A DNA stretch of 64,000 bases from Melieria omissa (lineage: Eukaryota > Arthropoda > Insecta > Diptera > Ulidiidae): positions 7,963,574-8,027,573 of the forward strand of contig OZ020267.1 of NCBI GenBank assembly GCA_963971225.1, in the 5' to 3' direction. Every line of letters begins with the position of its first letter. Position 1 is the stretch's first letter. Positions 50,421 through 61,795 of this stretch are shown here, piece by piece. The translations under genes and the position numbers were made by a program. The notes beneath the pieces were generated by a model that was given only the letters and a program-made list of their open reading frames with translations, did not search any database and was not told where the DNA came from.

Positions 50421-51339
50421 CTTTCAGCGACACTCGCGTTGCAGTGCCAGCGGCTGAGAATGCGACTGTAAATTTTTATTGAGTGCAATTTGTTAACCTT
50501 ATTTTGAGCACAATGAAAAGCTAGATAAATAAATACAATAACAATAAAGCGGTTGGCTATTGTTGAAGGCAAAACATTACACTGATTTCTATTTGCTTAA
50601 ACTGTGGATACAACAACGCAATTGCAACGAAAAGCAGTATTGGAATACTGAAATTTTTAAAATTGCTAAAAACAAAAGTCATAAATATGTCGCTGAGAGT
50701 AAATAATTAATGATTATTGTATATTGATTTGTTGAAACACAGAAACTGAACGATTCTGGTTTGATCAGGTGTTACAGACATTTTTTAAAGGTTATCAAAC
50801 CTTAGTAAACGAGTTTGGATGATAAGAAGAAGAGGCATTTATTTATTTCAGTCTCCGAATAAATTCATCTTACTGAAATTTCATCTTACTTACAAAATTT
50901 GTTAATTAAGTAAAATTGAATTTATAATTGAATAAAATAAAGATTCCAAGAGTACATGGAAATGTATAATTTAATCGAAATAAACTAATTAATCGAAATT
51001 GACTAATTAATTATTGTTTCCAGTTATATGATAAATAATTACAAACACAAAATATAAAAACTATATAAGGTTCAGGTAAAATAAATCTATTATTTTTCCA
51101 ACAGATAGCTTTAGTAATTTGTATCTCACGTTGTATAGATGCAATCGGATTATGCTTGATGGTGTTAGAGAGATAAGACTTCATACTAAAAAAACTTTTC
51201 AGACAGTTTTATAATTGCTTGACAAGCTGTTATTTTAGTGCGCATCAAAAGTGGACAGCGGCCATCAGATATTACGCCGTATTTTATAGTTTTTCTTTAA
51301 TTAAGGCAAAGTTGCAAGACAGGTGACTAAAAATATGAT
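50421..51339. other. AT-rich intergenic DNA
   Basis: AT-rich sequence with AATTAATTA runs; nothing recognised. Confidence 0.4.
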
Positions 51340-52370
51340 ATGGAATTTCTAATTCTTATGTTCTGTCGTTGAAATCAAAGATGCACTACGCTCTGGAAAG
51401 CTAAAAGATGTCAACAAAGTCAAAGGAATCGTGGAGTCCAACAATCATGTAAGTATTGTTTCAATGTTTTCAGGAGCTGAACATTGCAGGATAATCGTTG
51501 GAAACCACGAGAATGAGAATGAAGGAGGATTCGTTGTAGCCCCAAATACTAAACTGCTAGAGTAAAAAATGGTGTAAAAAGAAGCTCGAGGCAACGCAAA
51601 AACACCTCATAGAAAGAATTTCCTATTAAGAATTGCTGCTGAATCGCAACAAAATCGACTCATCTCTGAAGCGAGTTCTGAGAAATGCAAATGCAAATGC
51701 ATTTGGTCTAAAAAGTGAATCCCTTACAACAATGTCAAGCAAAAATGTACCTGGTTGAATTGTAGTAAAACGGCGTAAACGGTTGCCAGGAATGGCAGAT
51801 AGGAAGGTTTTGTTGTGTAAACTGCTCCTCAAACAATTAATTCGAACCTGTACTGTCAACAGTTGGACCGTCTAAAAGAAGCATTTACCCAGAAGCGATT
51901 AAAAGGAGAGAAATTGTGTTTCATCAGGGCAACACTGGGCCAGACACATCGTTAGTGACTCGCCAGAAGCTTCGGGAGCTTGAAGGTTAAAAGGATCTTA
52001 TATATTCCACTTTTAGCTCGGATCAGTAGCGTATACAGTGGTTATGATTAGGGGTTCAAACCTCAACCAAATACAACAATTTCTAATGCAAAATACGGCT
52101 TCAAATGGAATCGAGCTTAAAAGTGATACGCAAATTCGCCCCAAAATGAAATTCTGAGTGCAGCATTGGTTCGGACCTGACACCAAGTAATTACTTTCTC
52201 TTTATATCTATGGTGAGTGATTATGTATGGAGAGAAATTATTGAAGATAAATTTGTAAAAATTGGCTTTCGCATTTTTTGGCCAATACAGATAAGACGAA
52301 CATAATGAAATTACCTTCAAAATGGCAACAAATTATGAAAGGAAAACCATATATATCTGAACTTAATCGG
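51340..52370 (+). pseudogene. Dead mariner transposase relic
   Basis: Plus-strand fragments in shifting frames match mariner transposase order: LYCQQLDRLKEA (about 51849), VFHQGNTGPDTSLVTRQKLR (about 51915-51980), and MKLPSKWQQI (about 52307-52335). The HQDN box that normally carries the second catalytic Asp reads HQGN here, and several stops and frameshifts intervene. No terminal inverted repeats were found. It is older and more decayed than the other mariners in the window. Confidence 0.75.
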
Positions 52371-53650
52371 ATCTTTCAAACTGAAGCCTTAAATTTCAAG
52401 CAAACATAATGGATTTACTTATGCTTCACCTCAACACTTTCGACCCCAAAGTTGCCTGAGAGCAACTTCACCTATGTATTTGTCATCATACCAACATCTA
52501 CGATTGATTTATAGGTTTAATTTAAGTAGGCACCAACAAATTAATATTTTTAGAAGTGAATTCAAAGCAAATTACAAAAATTTTACTGTTATTCCCAAAA
52601 TAGTTTCCAATAATTTGCAGCGATATCAGGGAAAGTTTGTGTTCTAATTGAAGTCTACGAATTGGTCGCGTTTGATTAAAACGCTGTTTCTTTAATAATG
52701 GTTAAACAAAATCAAAAAGTAATAATTTTGTATTTTTTAATAAATATTAAATAATTTTTCTGTATTTAAAAAGTTTTGTATCAAATTTATTTAAGCCGTT
52801 TTAAGCTGAAATTGTTTAAAAGTAAATTAGCTCTAGAAATCTAGAGGCGTGGCGACTGTCGTGTGCACTTTTCTTAGGTAAATGTTTTATGATTTAAATA
52901 CCAAAAAGTAATATTGAGACAAAGGGTAAAATTCGGGGTCAAAAGGGTTAAATGTCAATTATATTAAAATTTTATTCTTACTTTATTTTAGTTCAAAACT
53001 ATTGAAGTTTGATGTTCATGGGGTTTTTAATTAGTTTTTGAAGAAATAATTAATTAAAAAAATACTATAACTATTTAAATAAATAAACAATTAATTATTA
53101 TTATTGAGGAACAAATAAAACGATCATAACTATTTGTAATTGAGATAAATTTTTCAGCTAAGCAAGTAGTTAGTTATCTAAAACATAATCAATGCTAATT
53201 ATGAACTTAATAAATGAAACGCAAACTTCAAATATAATTTCCATGAATATTCGTCAATAGTTACGAGATATTTATTGCTATAAAATATATAATTAGGAAC
53301 TCATATGTTTGAATAAAAAATTAATTAATAATTGTTAAATAAAAATTCGAATTAAGAACTCATATGTTTGAATAAAAAATTAGTAATAAGTAATAATTTT
53401 TGAATAAAAAAATCAATTACTTTCAATCAAAACTTTCATGAACATCGCTCATCACGCCGCTTGTCCCACTGTGCGTTAGAATATGGTCGCAGATCGCACA
53501 ATAGGCTGGAAATGCTCAACAGCCGCCCATTTCACGGTAGATATCTCATTTACGTCGTTTTCTTAGTTCCATTCTTACGAGTAAGTAAGTATTTATTGTC
53601 GCACATGACATTCTTTTTTATTTATTTATATTATGTTTTTTTACACTTTT
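52371..53650. other. AT-rich intergenic DNA
   Basis: AT-rich; AACTCATATGTTTGAATAAA occurs twice (near 53297 and 53357), a local duplication of about 60-bp period. No gene. Confidence 0.45.
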
Positions 53651-54160
53651 TTTGAGAATCACGAAAAGCAATTGCTGTGCTGTGCTGTTTGACACTAAAC
53701 GAAGCGTGCGGAGCGGGCGTCAGCTACTGCACTCGGGCCGTGTTGTTGGTGGGGTTGCGACGCGTCAGCGTCAGCCAACCAGCCAGCCGACTTGGTCGCT
53801 CATTAATATAACGGCGCCGGTAGTACGAGCTGATCGTAGTCGCTGTGAATCCAGCAGCAGATACGTAACGTCAGTTAGTATCTGCCACCAAGTCAGACGC
53901 GCCAAATCAGTTCGATTTAAACGCTTCCGCTCGACGCTACACGGCTGTCCAAGTTTAGTTTTAATTAATTATTCCTTGCATCGAGTCGAGTGTTTCGCGT
54001 TTTCGTTGCAATTCACACACTTTGTGCAGTGCAAATGCTCTAAGCTCCAAGTCGCGCTTTGTCCTCGCCAGTGTGTTTGATTTTCGTCGTCACTTCATTG
54101 TAGCTGTGATAATTTTAGGGCTTTAATTTAATTTATTTCTTTTGTACATAAAAAAAAAAC
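53651..54160 (+). promoter_or_regulatory. Promoter and 5' leader of the alkaline phosphatase gene
   Basis: Composition switches from AT-rich to GC-rich at about 53680, followed by several TCAG initiator-like strings (for example TCAGTT at 53871). No TATA box is evident. The leader runs into A-rich DNA just before the start codon at 54161. The exact transcription start is not determinable by eye. Confidence 0.45.
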
Positions 54161-57100
54161 ATGTTTAATTTAAAATTGGCTTGCGTTCTGGCATTGGTGT
54201 TGTTGTGTGGGGCGCACGTTTGGTCGGCTACGCTGCCGCCACCGCCCAGCAAAAACGACCCCGATGGCGCGAGTCCGATCTTTGTGCCGCTGGAAGATGC
54301 AACGCCACAAAAGGCTTCCAATCCGACAACACCGCCAAGGGAAAAGGGTGTGGAAGGTAAGTGAAAAGTGTGTAAGAGAATCAGAGATCGGCGAATAGTT
54401 GGTGATTGTGATGACTTTTGGGGAATTGGGAATTTTTGGCAAAAGTACCAAGAGGTGTTTGCAACTAAAAAGTTTGGTAAACGACAGCTGGTAAACGTGG
54501 GCAAAGTCATCATCATAAAACAATTGTTTTGAAACACTTAGTTTAGCTATGAAACTTGGTTCGTATGCGGACTTTACACTCTCGACCAACGAATTGTTTT
54601 GGACGTTGCAGCTGTTCCTAAACGCTTTGATGTTTTGGTCGAAATATGTCATTGCAACTAACTGCAGTTTGTTTTTAGTAAACAAATTAGTTGCAAACAA
54701 AAATAAAACAGATGTCAAAGTGTTTTTAGTTAAGGTTTGGTAAGTTTTTTCAGATGTCAAATTGTTTTTAGTTTAGGTTTAGTAAGTTTTTAATAGCTTT
54801 TTTATGAATTTCTAAGGATGGAAAATTATTCCAGTAAATAAGATACTTGAATACTTTTTAAAGAGTTTTAGGACTGGGACTACTACTAACTATCTAAGGG
54901 ATCTAGCCAATAGGACTATTCACAGTCTTACAGCATTCTTAAGGAGTTCAAACAGATTGAAGTTATCCAGATGAGTATTCATTCTTCTTCGACACAAGCC
55001 ACTGCATGTGCCTTCTTATGTTGTAAGTGGAAGGTAGCGGGTAGTATTTTCTAACCCTTCAAACATAAGAAGGCAGCTCTGGTGTCCTCTCAGTGACTTC
55101 AAAGTGTTTACAACACATTATCGCTGTCAAGGCAACATAAATTGAACCTTAACCTCAGATTAGTTCGTATTGAATGTTTAACTCGAAGCCGAAGCTGTTT
55201 CAGAAAGCAGACATTCGCGCCCTTTAAAAAACTCTTGGCACAATCTATTCAACAAACTACTTAATCGTATCTTTTCATCGAGTAAAACTTAAATGACTTT
55301 AGATTTTAACTTAGATTTCAATAGAAAGCTGTGCTGTACTGGCTGGCAGCCATATCCACACATTGATCCCATTGTGTGCTTAGTGATTCCAGTTGAAAGT
55401 CCCTTCAAGAGTTCCATTAGAACACAAATATTTATGACAATTCTCAGCAAAACCTTGGAGCAATGACATTTCTTCATGGCTTTCTACCTGAAGTCATTAG
55501 AATCCTTCTCCTTCCCTGTAGTTGCTGTCTAACTGGTCCAAAGATCTCTTATATGTAATTTGCTTTACTCTTCTCTATCCTTGAAAGAATTTAAAGCTCA
55601 ATGCCTATGAATACCTAAATGTCCTTAGACCTGTTAGTGCCTAACTAGTGTCTGACTTCAGTTGATGACAATTAGAAAACACTTTTTACATTATTGTTAA
55701 CTATTTGCTCAGCTCAGTGTTTACCTGATTAGCAAACAGCATTTTTAAAATATTTTATAAAACTCCAAACATTGCAGTTTATCAGACAAACTGGCTGCTG
55801 AGCAAACCCAACTCAGTTGCATGTTCAGGTATTATTCTTCAATCATACAACAGTTTAGTGTGTTCAACAGTCAGTCAGTAACTTAAAACATGCTTTAAAT
55901 TCAATTAATTCATTTAGCTCAACAGTCAACTTTAGTTAGGTTCTCGTGCGTAAATTCTATCATTGCTAATTAATGCAGTTAAACTTGACGTAACGAAATT
56001 AGCATTTCAAGTATAGTTTAATGTATTTTTAGCAACTATACAAATAATGGGCATTACTAAAAAGATTGTAAAAATAGAATAAAAAAGTTGCTGCCAATTA
56101 GTAAAAATACAAAATTCATTTGACAAATAAGAAATACAACAAAAACATACATTGAAAAATGGCGTTGTACGACTTAAATATTCTACAATTGTTTTACATT
56201 TTGCGTTCTGAATAACCAGTCTCAAACTTTTTGCTGATAAGCATTGATACAAGTTTCAGCACGTTTTTGAATTTGGGAGAAATTATAAAGCAGACAAATA
56301 TTTGAATAAAATATTAACATTGAATAGCTGATTGCCCAATAAAAAATTCATAAAAATTGTCTCAGCTTCCTAAAATTTACGTCAATAACCAGTTCGAATC
56401 AAAGAAGTCGCTCTATACAAAAAAAAAGCAACATTTAAAGTTTCCATGACCATCTCTACGCTTGCATATTTTTTATGTTTTTTGCATTTATAAATTCCTT
56501 CCAATGAATGAAATTAGTTTAACCCTTGACAGCAATAGTAAATTTAGTTGAAAACTCTTTTAGAAAATTTAAATAACTAAATGTGTTTGTTACAATTAAG
56601 TATTAGACATTTTCTTTCATCATCACTCTCAGTGACGCACAGAGAGTGTTTCGGGGTCCAAACGCCCCAAACAACAAAAATTGCAGCTTCAAAATATGCC
56701 TGCGAATTTTATTCAGCTCAATAGTTGCACGCAAAACCCCCAAAATGAAATCCTGTGTACGCCACTGATCACTCTGAAACTTCTGAGCAATCAAGTGTTA
56801 AATTAATGCCCAGCTACTGTCACTTGAGTTCGCTCGATTGAAAAGAGTTTTTTCTAAGCAATTAGCATATCGTCGCTTTGTCAGTGCTGTGCCGTTGATG
56901 TTTGTGTTTGAGTTGTTGTTGCTGTTCTTATTGTTGCGTTTGCTGTTGTCGCATGCAAACTTGTTATTATCGGTGAACGGTGAAACGTCAAGCAATTTGG
57001 CACCGAAGCACGTTTAGCACTTAAGCGCAATTTTTTCTCCTTCGCCAAATGCTTTTATGGCGCAATTTCTAACAAGTAATCGTCGCATTGGGATTTCGAC

Positions 57101-59683
57101 TTTAGGGCTGCCGTTTCCTACTTTCACTGTAGTTGTTGTTCATCAAATGATTGCATCAGTTCCGTTGCCCCGCATTAGTTATGGACAGAAGCAGCTAGAA
57201 GCTCCACCATGGAGTCTTGCAAGTTTTGTGGGGGTAGGCACAGTTTTTCCTTGAAGTTGCATTTTTCCAGTATTTTATATCAATAACGAACGCTTTAATG
57301 GAAATATAAATAATACATTTAGCACATAAAAGCAATAATTACATGGGAAAAAAATTGCTTAACTTGCTTACTTCGAGCGTGAAGGCACAAAGCGCGCTTT
57401 CGTGTGAATCCCGTGAAATAAAGAAAATCGACAACCATTTGTTCTGATTGATGGCCGCACTGCAAAGTAAATTGTAGTGTTTTTTATAGCTAAATACTTG
57501 AGATATAATCTGAAAAGCCTAACAAGTACGTAGTGCTTGGTGAAAAGGTTCACTATTGCGATAATTGTCGTATCTTCAAGTTGGCACAGATCAAATGTTA
57601 TGTAAGCATTGTAGACACTTTGTTGTTGGGTAGTTAGTTTCTGGGGGAAATCCGTTCGGAGTACGGCAGAATGTTGTATATATATAGATAGTATAGTATA
57701 TACTATAACATAATTTTTGGATCAAAGATTTGGGGTCCGAGGAGAAATAAAATTTGATCTGAAATTTGCTTTGCGATTTTTTAACTGGTTACTACGTACC
57801 AGAAGCCACTAGGAGGGTTTTGGAAGGAACATTTGACTACTAAATTGGAACTTGACTACTAAATTATTAAATAATTGTAACTTCACTTCGCAGACGCCCA
57901 ATACTGGTACAACATAGCCGAGAAGCAGCTGGAGAAGACCATCAACTTGGCCAAGAAGAATGAGGAAACGTCCTATGCGCGCAAAGCCAAGAACATCATA
58001 ATCTTTGTGGGCGACGGCATGGGTCTGACAACCATAACTGCAGGTCGCATCTTCAAAGGACAACACCTGAAGCACGGCAACGGCGAGGAAGAAATGCTGG
58101 CCTTCGATGAGTTTCCCTACACCGGCTTGGCAAAGGTTGGTACATTCAATCACAACGTATTTTACACTTTAAATGTGCTTCAACTCGCCCTTGCAGACGT
58201 ACAACGTGGACAAGCAGGTGCCCGACTCGGCAGGCACTGCAACGGCCATGTTTACTGGCAGCAAGTCGGACTATGGTGCCATCGGCGTGGACACCACACG
58301 CTCCAAGACGGACGCCGAACAGGGCAAATTGCGCTCCATCATGGACTGGGCTCAGGCCGAGGGCAAACGCACCGGCATTGTGACAACGACGCGCATCACA
58401 CACGCCACGCCTGCGGCCACCTATGCGCACATCTACCATCGCGACTGGGAGTGTGACATTGAGGTGCCATCCGAATCGGTAGGCATACACATGGACATTG
58501 CACGCCAACTGGTGGAGCAGTCACCCGGCAACAAGTTCAACGTCATTCTGGGCGGCGGCCTGTCGCCAATGGGCGCGTTCAACATAAACGAGCAGAGTAC
58601 GGTGGAGTTCGATGGCGACACCGAGTACATTTGCGAGCGCGGCGACGGTCGCAATCTGACGCAGGAGTGGCTGAACATTGGTGGCGGCAAGCAGAAGCGC
58701 GTCTTTGTGCAGACACGCGAGCAGCTGAAAAGTGTCAACGTCAAGCAGGTTAACCATCTAATGGGTCTGTTCCGCAACAATCACATCACCTACTCGGTGG
58801 CACGGCAGGCTGGCGAGCCATCGCTGAAGGAGATGACCGAGGCAGCCATTGGCGTGTTGGAGCGCGGCAATCACTCGAAGGTATGTTGTGGCGCTCGTTG
58901 TTCAAATAATTGCAGCACTAATTGAGTACTTTTTGGTTGTTTCTGCAGGGCTTTGTGCTGCTGGTCGAAGGCGGACGCATTGACCAGGCGCATCATCAGA
59001 ACTATGCGCGCGCCGCACTGCGCGAGGTGTTCGAGTTCGACATGGCCATTCAGGCGGCACTGCAACTCACTGACGCCAAAGATACGCTGATACTGGTGAC
59101 CGCCGATCACTCGCACGCCGTCACGCTCAACGGCTACCCGAAGCGCGGCAATGACATTTTGGGCTTCGCCAACAAGAGCTCCGATACAATTACGTACGAG
59201 ACCATCACGTACGCCAACGGCCCCGGCTTCTACGATCACTTGGCCAATGGCAGCCGTGGCGTTGAAGGTGCGCCCATGTGGTTGCCACTGGAGAATTTCA
59301 CCGCGGAGCAGCGCATGTCGCCGACCTACCGCCACATGGCCACCTTGCCGCTGGAAGACGAGACACACGGCGGCGAGGATGTGATAGTGTTTGCAAACGG
59401 CCCAGGCTCCAGTCTGGTGCGCGGCGTCTTCGAGCAAAACTACGTGGCCTATGTGATGAGCTATGCGGGCTGCATGGGCCCAGCTAAAGAGTTCGACGAC
59501 AGCTGCAAGCGCCGCAATGCGACCGTCGTGAACAACGACCACAACAGTGGCAACAGCGGCAATAACACCGACAGTAACAGTGACGGCAACAGCGGCAGTG
59601 GTCATGTCGTCCACAGCGAACCGCCGCTACTGCTAGCAGCACTGCTAGCTTTATTGTATACGTTTTTGAATAAGTTTGAATAG
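54161..59683 (+). CDS. Alp4: Membrane-bound (GPI-type) alkaline phosphatase
   Basis: Hydrolyses phosphate monoesters at the outer cell surface. Coding exons: 54161-54356, 57894-58135, 58197-58880, 58949-59683; phases agree, 618 aa. Residues 1-22 form a signal peptide (MFNLKLACVLALVLLCGAHV). The mature enzyme has metal ligand D106 in VGDGMG, nucleophile S157 in VPDSAGTAT (the family signature), H215/T217 in RITHATPAATYAH, E381, D386 and H390 in VEGGRIDQAHH, D427/H428 in TADHSH, and H514 in DETHGG. Conserved Cys549 and Cys560 probably pair. An Asn/Ser/Gly linker (about 563-594) precedes a C-terminal hydrophobic stretch (about 599-615), as in GPI-anchored members. Symbol chosen from presumed synteny with Drosophila CanA1, Aph-4 and CHCHD3 at 100B; the family has many paralogues, so orthology is less certain than function. 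Intron 1 (3.5 kb) holds a hAT MITE. Confidence 0.93.
54357..56631. other. Phosphatase intron 1, 5' part
   Basis: Starts with donor GTAAGT. It includes a short 13-bp perfect inverted repeat, GCCTTCTTATGTT/AACATAAGAAGGC (55011-55023 and 55063-55075), with a 39-nt loop. The rest is ordinary AT-rich intron; apparent minus-strand frames (54133-54760) are partly antisense to exon 1 and not real. Confidence 0.45.
56640..56767. mobile_element. hAT-type MITE in phosphatase intron 1
   Basis: Ends read CAGTGACGCACAGAG and, inverted, CAGTGGCGTACACAG, matching hAT terminal repeats. ATCACTCT is duplicated perfectly at 56632-56639 and 56768-56775, the 8-bp target duplication expected of hAT. It is 128 bp and non-coding. 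Confidence 0.9.
56776..57893. other. Phosphatase intron 1, 3' part
   Basis: Ordinary intron DNA with a TATATA patch near 57677; it ends in acceptor TTCACTTCGCAG at 57893. No feature recognised. Confidence 0.45.
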
Positions 59684-59764
59684 ATTTAAGGTGCGAAATT
59701 AGATCGGACTTAATTAAGCTGGGTAAGCACTGAAAAGAGGCCACATTTTTATATATATTCTGGA

Positions 59765-59770
59765 AATAAA
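59765..59770 (+). terminator. Probable polyadenylation signal of the phosphatase
   Basis: AATAAA, 82 bp after the stop codon, followed by AT-rich DNA. It is the first canonical signal downstream. The convergent MIC19 gene ends at 60266, leaving about 580 bp for both 3' UTRs. Confidence 0.6.
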
Positions 59771-60265
59771 TACAGATATTTCAAAGTATGGAAATCATGG
59801 GGTTTAACTTAGTTGCCACAAAATATGTTATTACAGGTCAAGAAAATAATTCGACAACTGGTTTAGCAGTTTTTCAAAACAATTGTCAACGATTTCTAAA
59901 AACAGACCTGCAACTTTTTCAACTTGAAATTATTAAAATTTACCTGCAGGTGCACATGCATTTCATTATAACAATACTTCTGCACATTTTAACACATTTC
60001 AAAACTGCTTTTGTTTTTAGTCTTCAAAATGTCGTTTACTTTGAGTTTCATTTACTTTACACGATGCTTTCATTTCGTAAACATCTCCAGCACTTTGCGT
60101 CTTAAACAATAGACATGACTTTAACTAAAAATTGAACAAGCATGATGTACTAATGCACTTTCTGTTTAAAAACTAAAGGAAACTTCAGTTATTCTGCTCG
60201 CCATTCGTCCTCCGAAAGTAGCCAAACGCGCAACTGTGTCGCCTCAGTCGTTGTGTGTCGTTCGC

Positions 60266-61140
60266 TTAAGCACCCTTGGCTGCCTTAACAGCAGCCCCAG
60301 CTGCTGGCTTTTGCTCTTCTTCAAGGTCCAATTTTTGTATGCGATGCGCACTGACACAGTTCTGGAAAGCAGCCACAGCGTCGACGCATTTTAGCGTCTC
60401 GCCTGGGTGCTGCCTGTAGCAGGCAATCAGTTGCGCCTTGAGATCCTGACACGGCGGCAGTTGTTGATTGGACGCAGCAGTAGCGAAACGCTTGCGCACA
60501 TCTTCCACTGCCACCGAGTACTCACTCTCCATAATGGCGTTTGTCTTCTTGAGCGTCTCCTCCAGCTCGGTCATGCGCTGGCGCCACATGGCATCGTTCT
60601 CACGCAGCTCGGTCTCCTTTTGGCGCATTACGTCAGCAGCGGTGATTGTGGTGCCGCCCGGTGTTATATACATCGTAGGCGCCGTTTGATAGATGACCTT
60701 TGGCGCAGGTGCTGGTGGAGCAGGAGCGGGCGTCTGTTTTTTTGGCACACTGCGAACCTCCTCTTTGGGTGGTGGCGGTGGAGAGGCACTGGCGGCAGCG
60801 TATTGATCTTTAGCTAGAAACAAAATTGGACATTGTGAGATCTAGTTGATTTGTCAACGTGCTAAGGGGGATGGGTAAACGATATATCGCTGCACTGTTT
60901 TCATTTTGATTGTTGCATAACCAGCACAGCGGCCATCATTTCGTGAAGTCATCGTTTGCCCATACTCGACAGAAAGTCATCCTGTGCAGCTTGTGGCTGT
61001 GGCAGTCGCTGGCACTAACCTTGCTTGTTGATGCCCTTCTTGAGGCGTTGCACAACATCATCGGAGACGTCGATTACCCCACTTGGTGACGGATTGTCCA
61101 TCGACACCGAACGTGGCTCTGTGGATTGTGTCGATCCCAT
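60266..61140 (-). CDS. Chchd3: MICOS subunit MIC19 (CHCHD3)
   Basis: Peripheral inner-membrane protein of the mitochondrial contact site and cristae organising system, facing the intermembrane space. Minus-strand exons: 61140-61020 and 60813-60266, intron 206 bp with donor GTTAGT and acceptor TTTCTAG; 222 aa. The N-terminus MGSTQSTEPRS has the N-myristoylation Gly2 of this family, followed by VIDVSDDVVQRLKKGI. Then come a Pro/Ala-rich linker (about 48-80), a coiled coil (about 103-149) and a C-terminal CHCH domain with two C-x9-C motifs (C162/C172 and C183/C193) whose disulphides form during import via MIA40. It ends in an Ala/Lys tail. It is convergent with the phosphatase and divergent from the gene at 61796. 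Drosophila carries the homologue at 100B with CanA1, as far as I recall. Confidence 0.93.
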
Positions 61141-61795
61141 TCTGAATTGTGTGTCGCCGTAAACCGCTACGCTGTAGTAAGTTGGAACGTTAGTTTTGTA
61201 CGTGTTCGATTGGTAATTTGGAAAACCAATTTACAAGCAAATAAATACATTTGGCACCTGCAAATCGGGAAAAACGCTGGCCAGGAAAAATCAAAATCTA
61301 CCAAAAATACGCACGCACAGCTGTCAGTGGTTGTCGGCACGTTTGACAGTTTGCCCATGCAACGGTATTGCCAACACATAGTTTGGTAACTGTTGTGAAA
61401 CAATTGGAACGCTGCGAAAATGAAACGGCAAAAAGCAGTGCTATGGGACAAGTTAGTCGGTTTACTTTTTTCCATTACAATTTAAACATAATTTTATTGC
61501 ACTGTCTACGTCTTTTATTAATATGTATAATCCTTTTAAAAGTTTGTTGTAATAAATAATCTTTACGAGTTCTATATTATAAACCACGCAATTTAAACGT
61601 AGACGAAAATAGAAAACTTAAAGTAGTTGGCAACGCGCTAAACCATTTTTACAGCAACTCTGGTATTGAGCGATTAGTTTCTGCTGCGAAGTTGCCGCGA
61701 TTTTCTTTTTGATTTTTGTGTTTAAATTAGGCAATTTTTTTTTTTCTGATAAACTGCATTGAATTTTAAATAATGCAAACAAGTGCTGCCTCTGC
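61141..61795. promoter_or_regulatory. Divergent promoter region of Chchd3 and the unknown gene
   Basis: The 655 bp between two divergent start codons must hold both promoters unless untranslated exons lie elsewhere. No TATA box, DRE or initiator can be assigned with confidence. The 61490-61620 part is AT-rich. Confidence 0.5.

Noticed and set aside
55011..55075. 13-bp perfect inverted repeat in phosphatase intron 1, possible microRNA precursor
   Set aside because: Arms are too short and the 39-nt loop too long for a typical pre-miRNA; no known miRNA seed recognised.
58871..59614. Long minus-strand frame of 247 residues
   Set aside because: Antisense shadow of the alkaline phosphatase exon 4, caused by codon bias.
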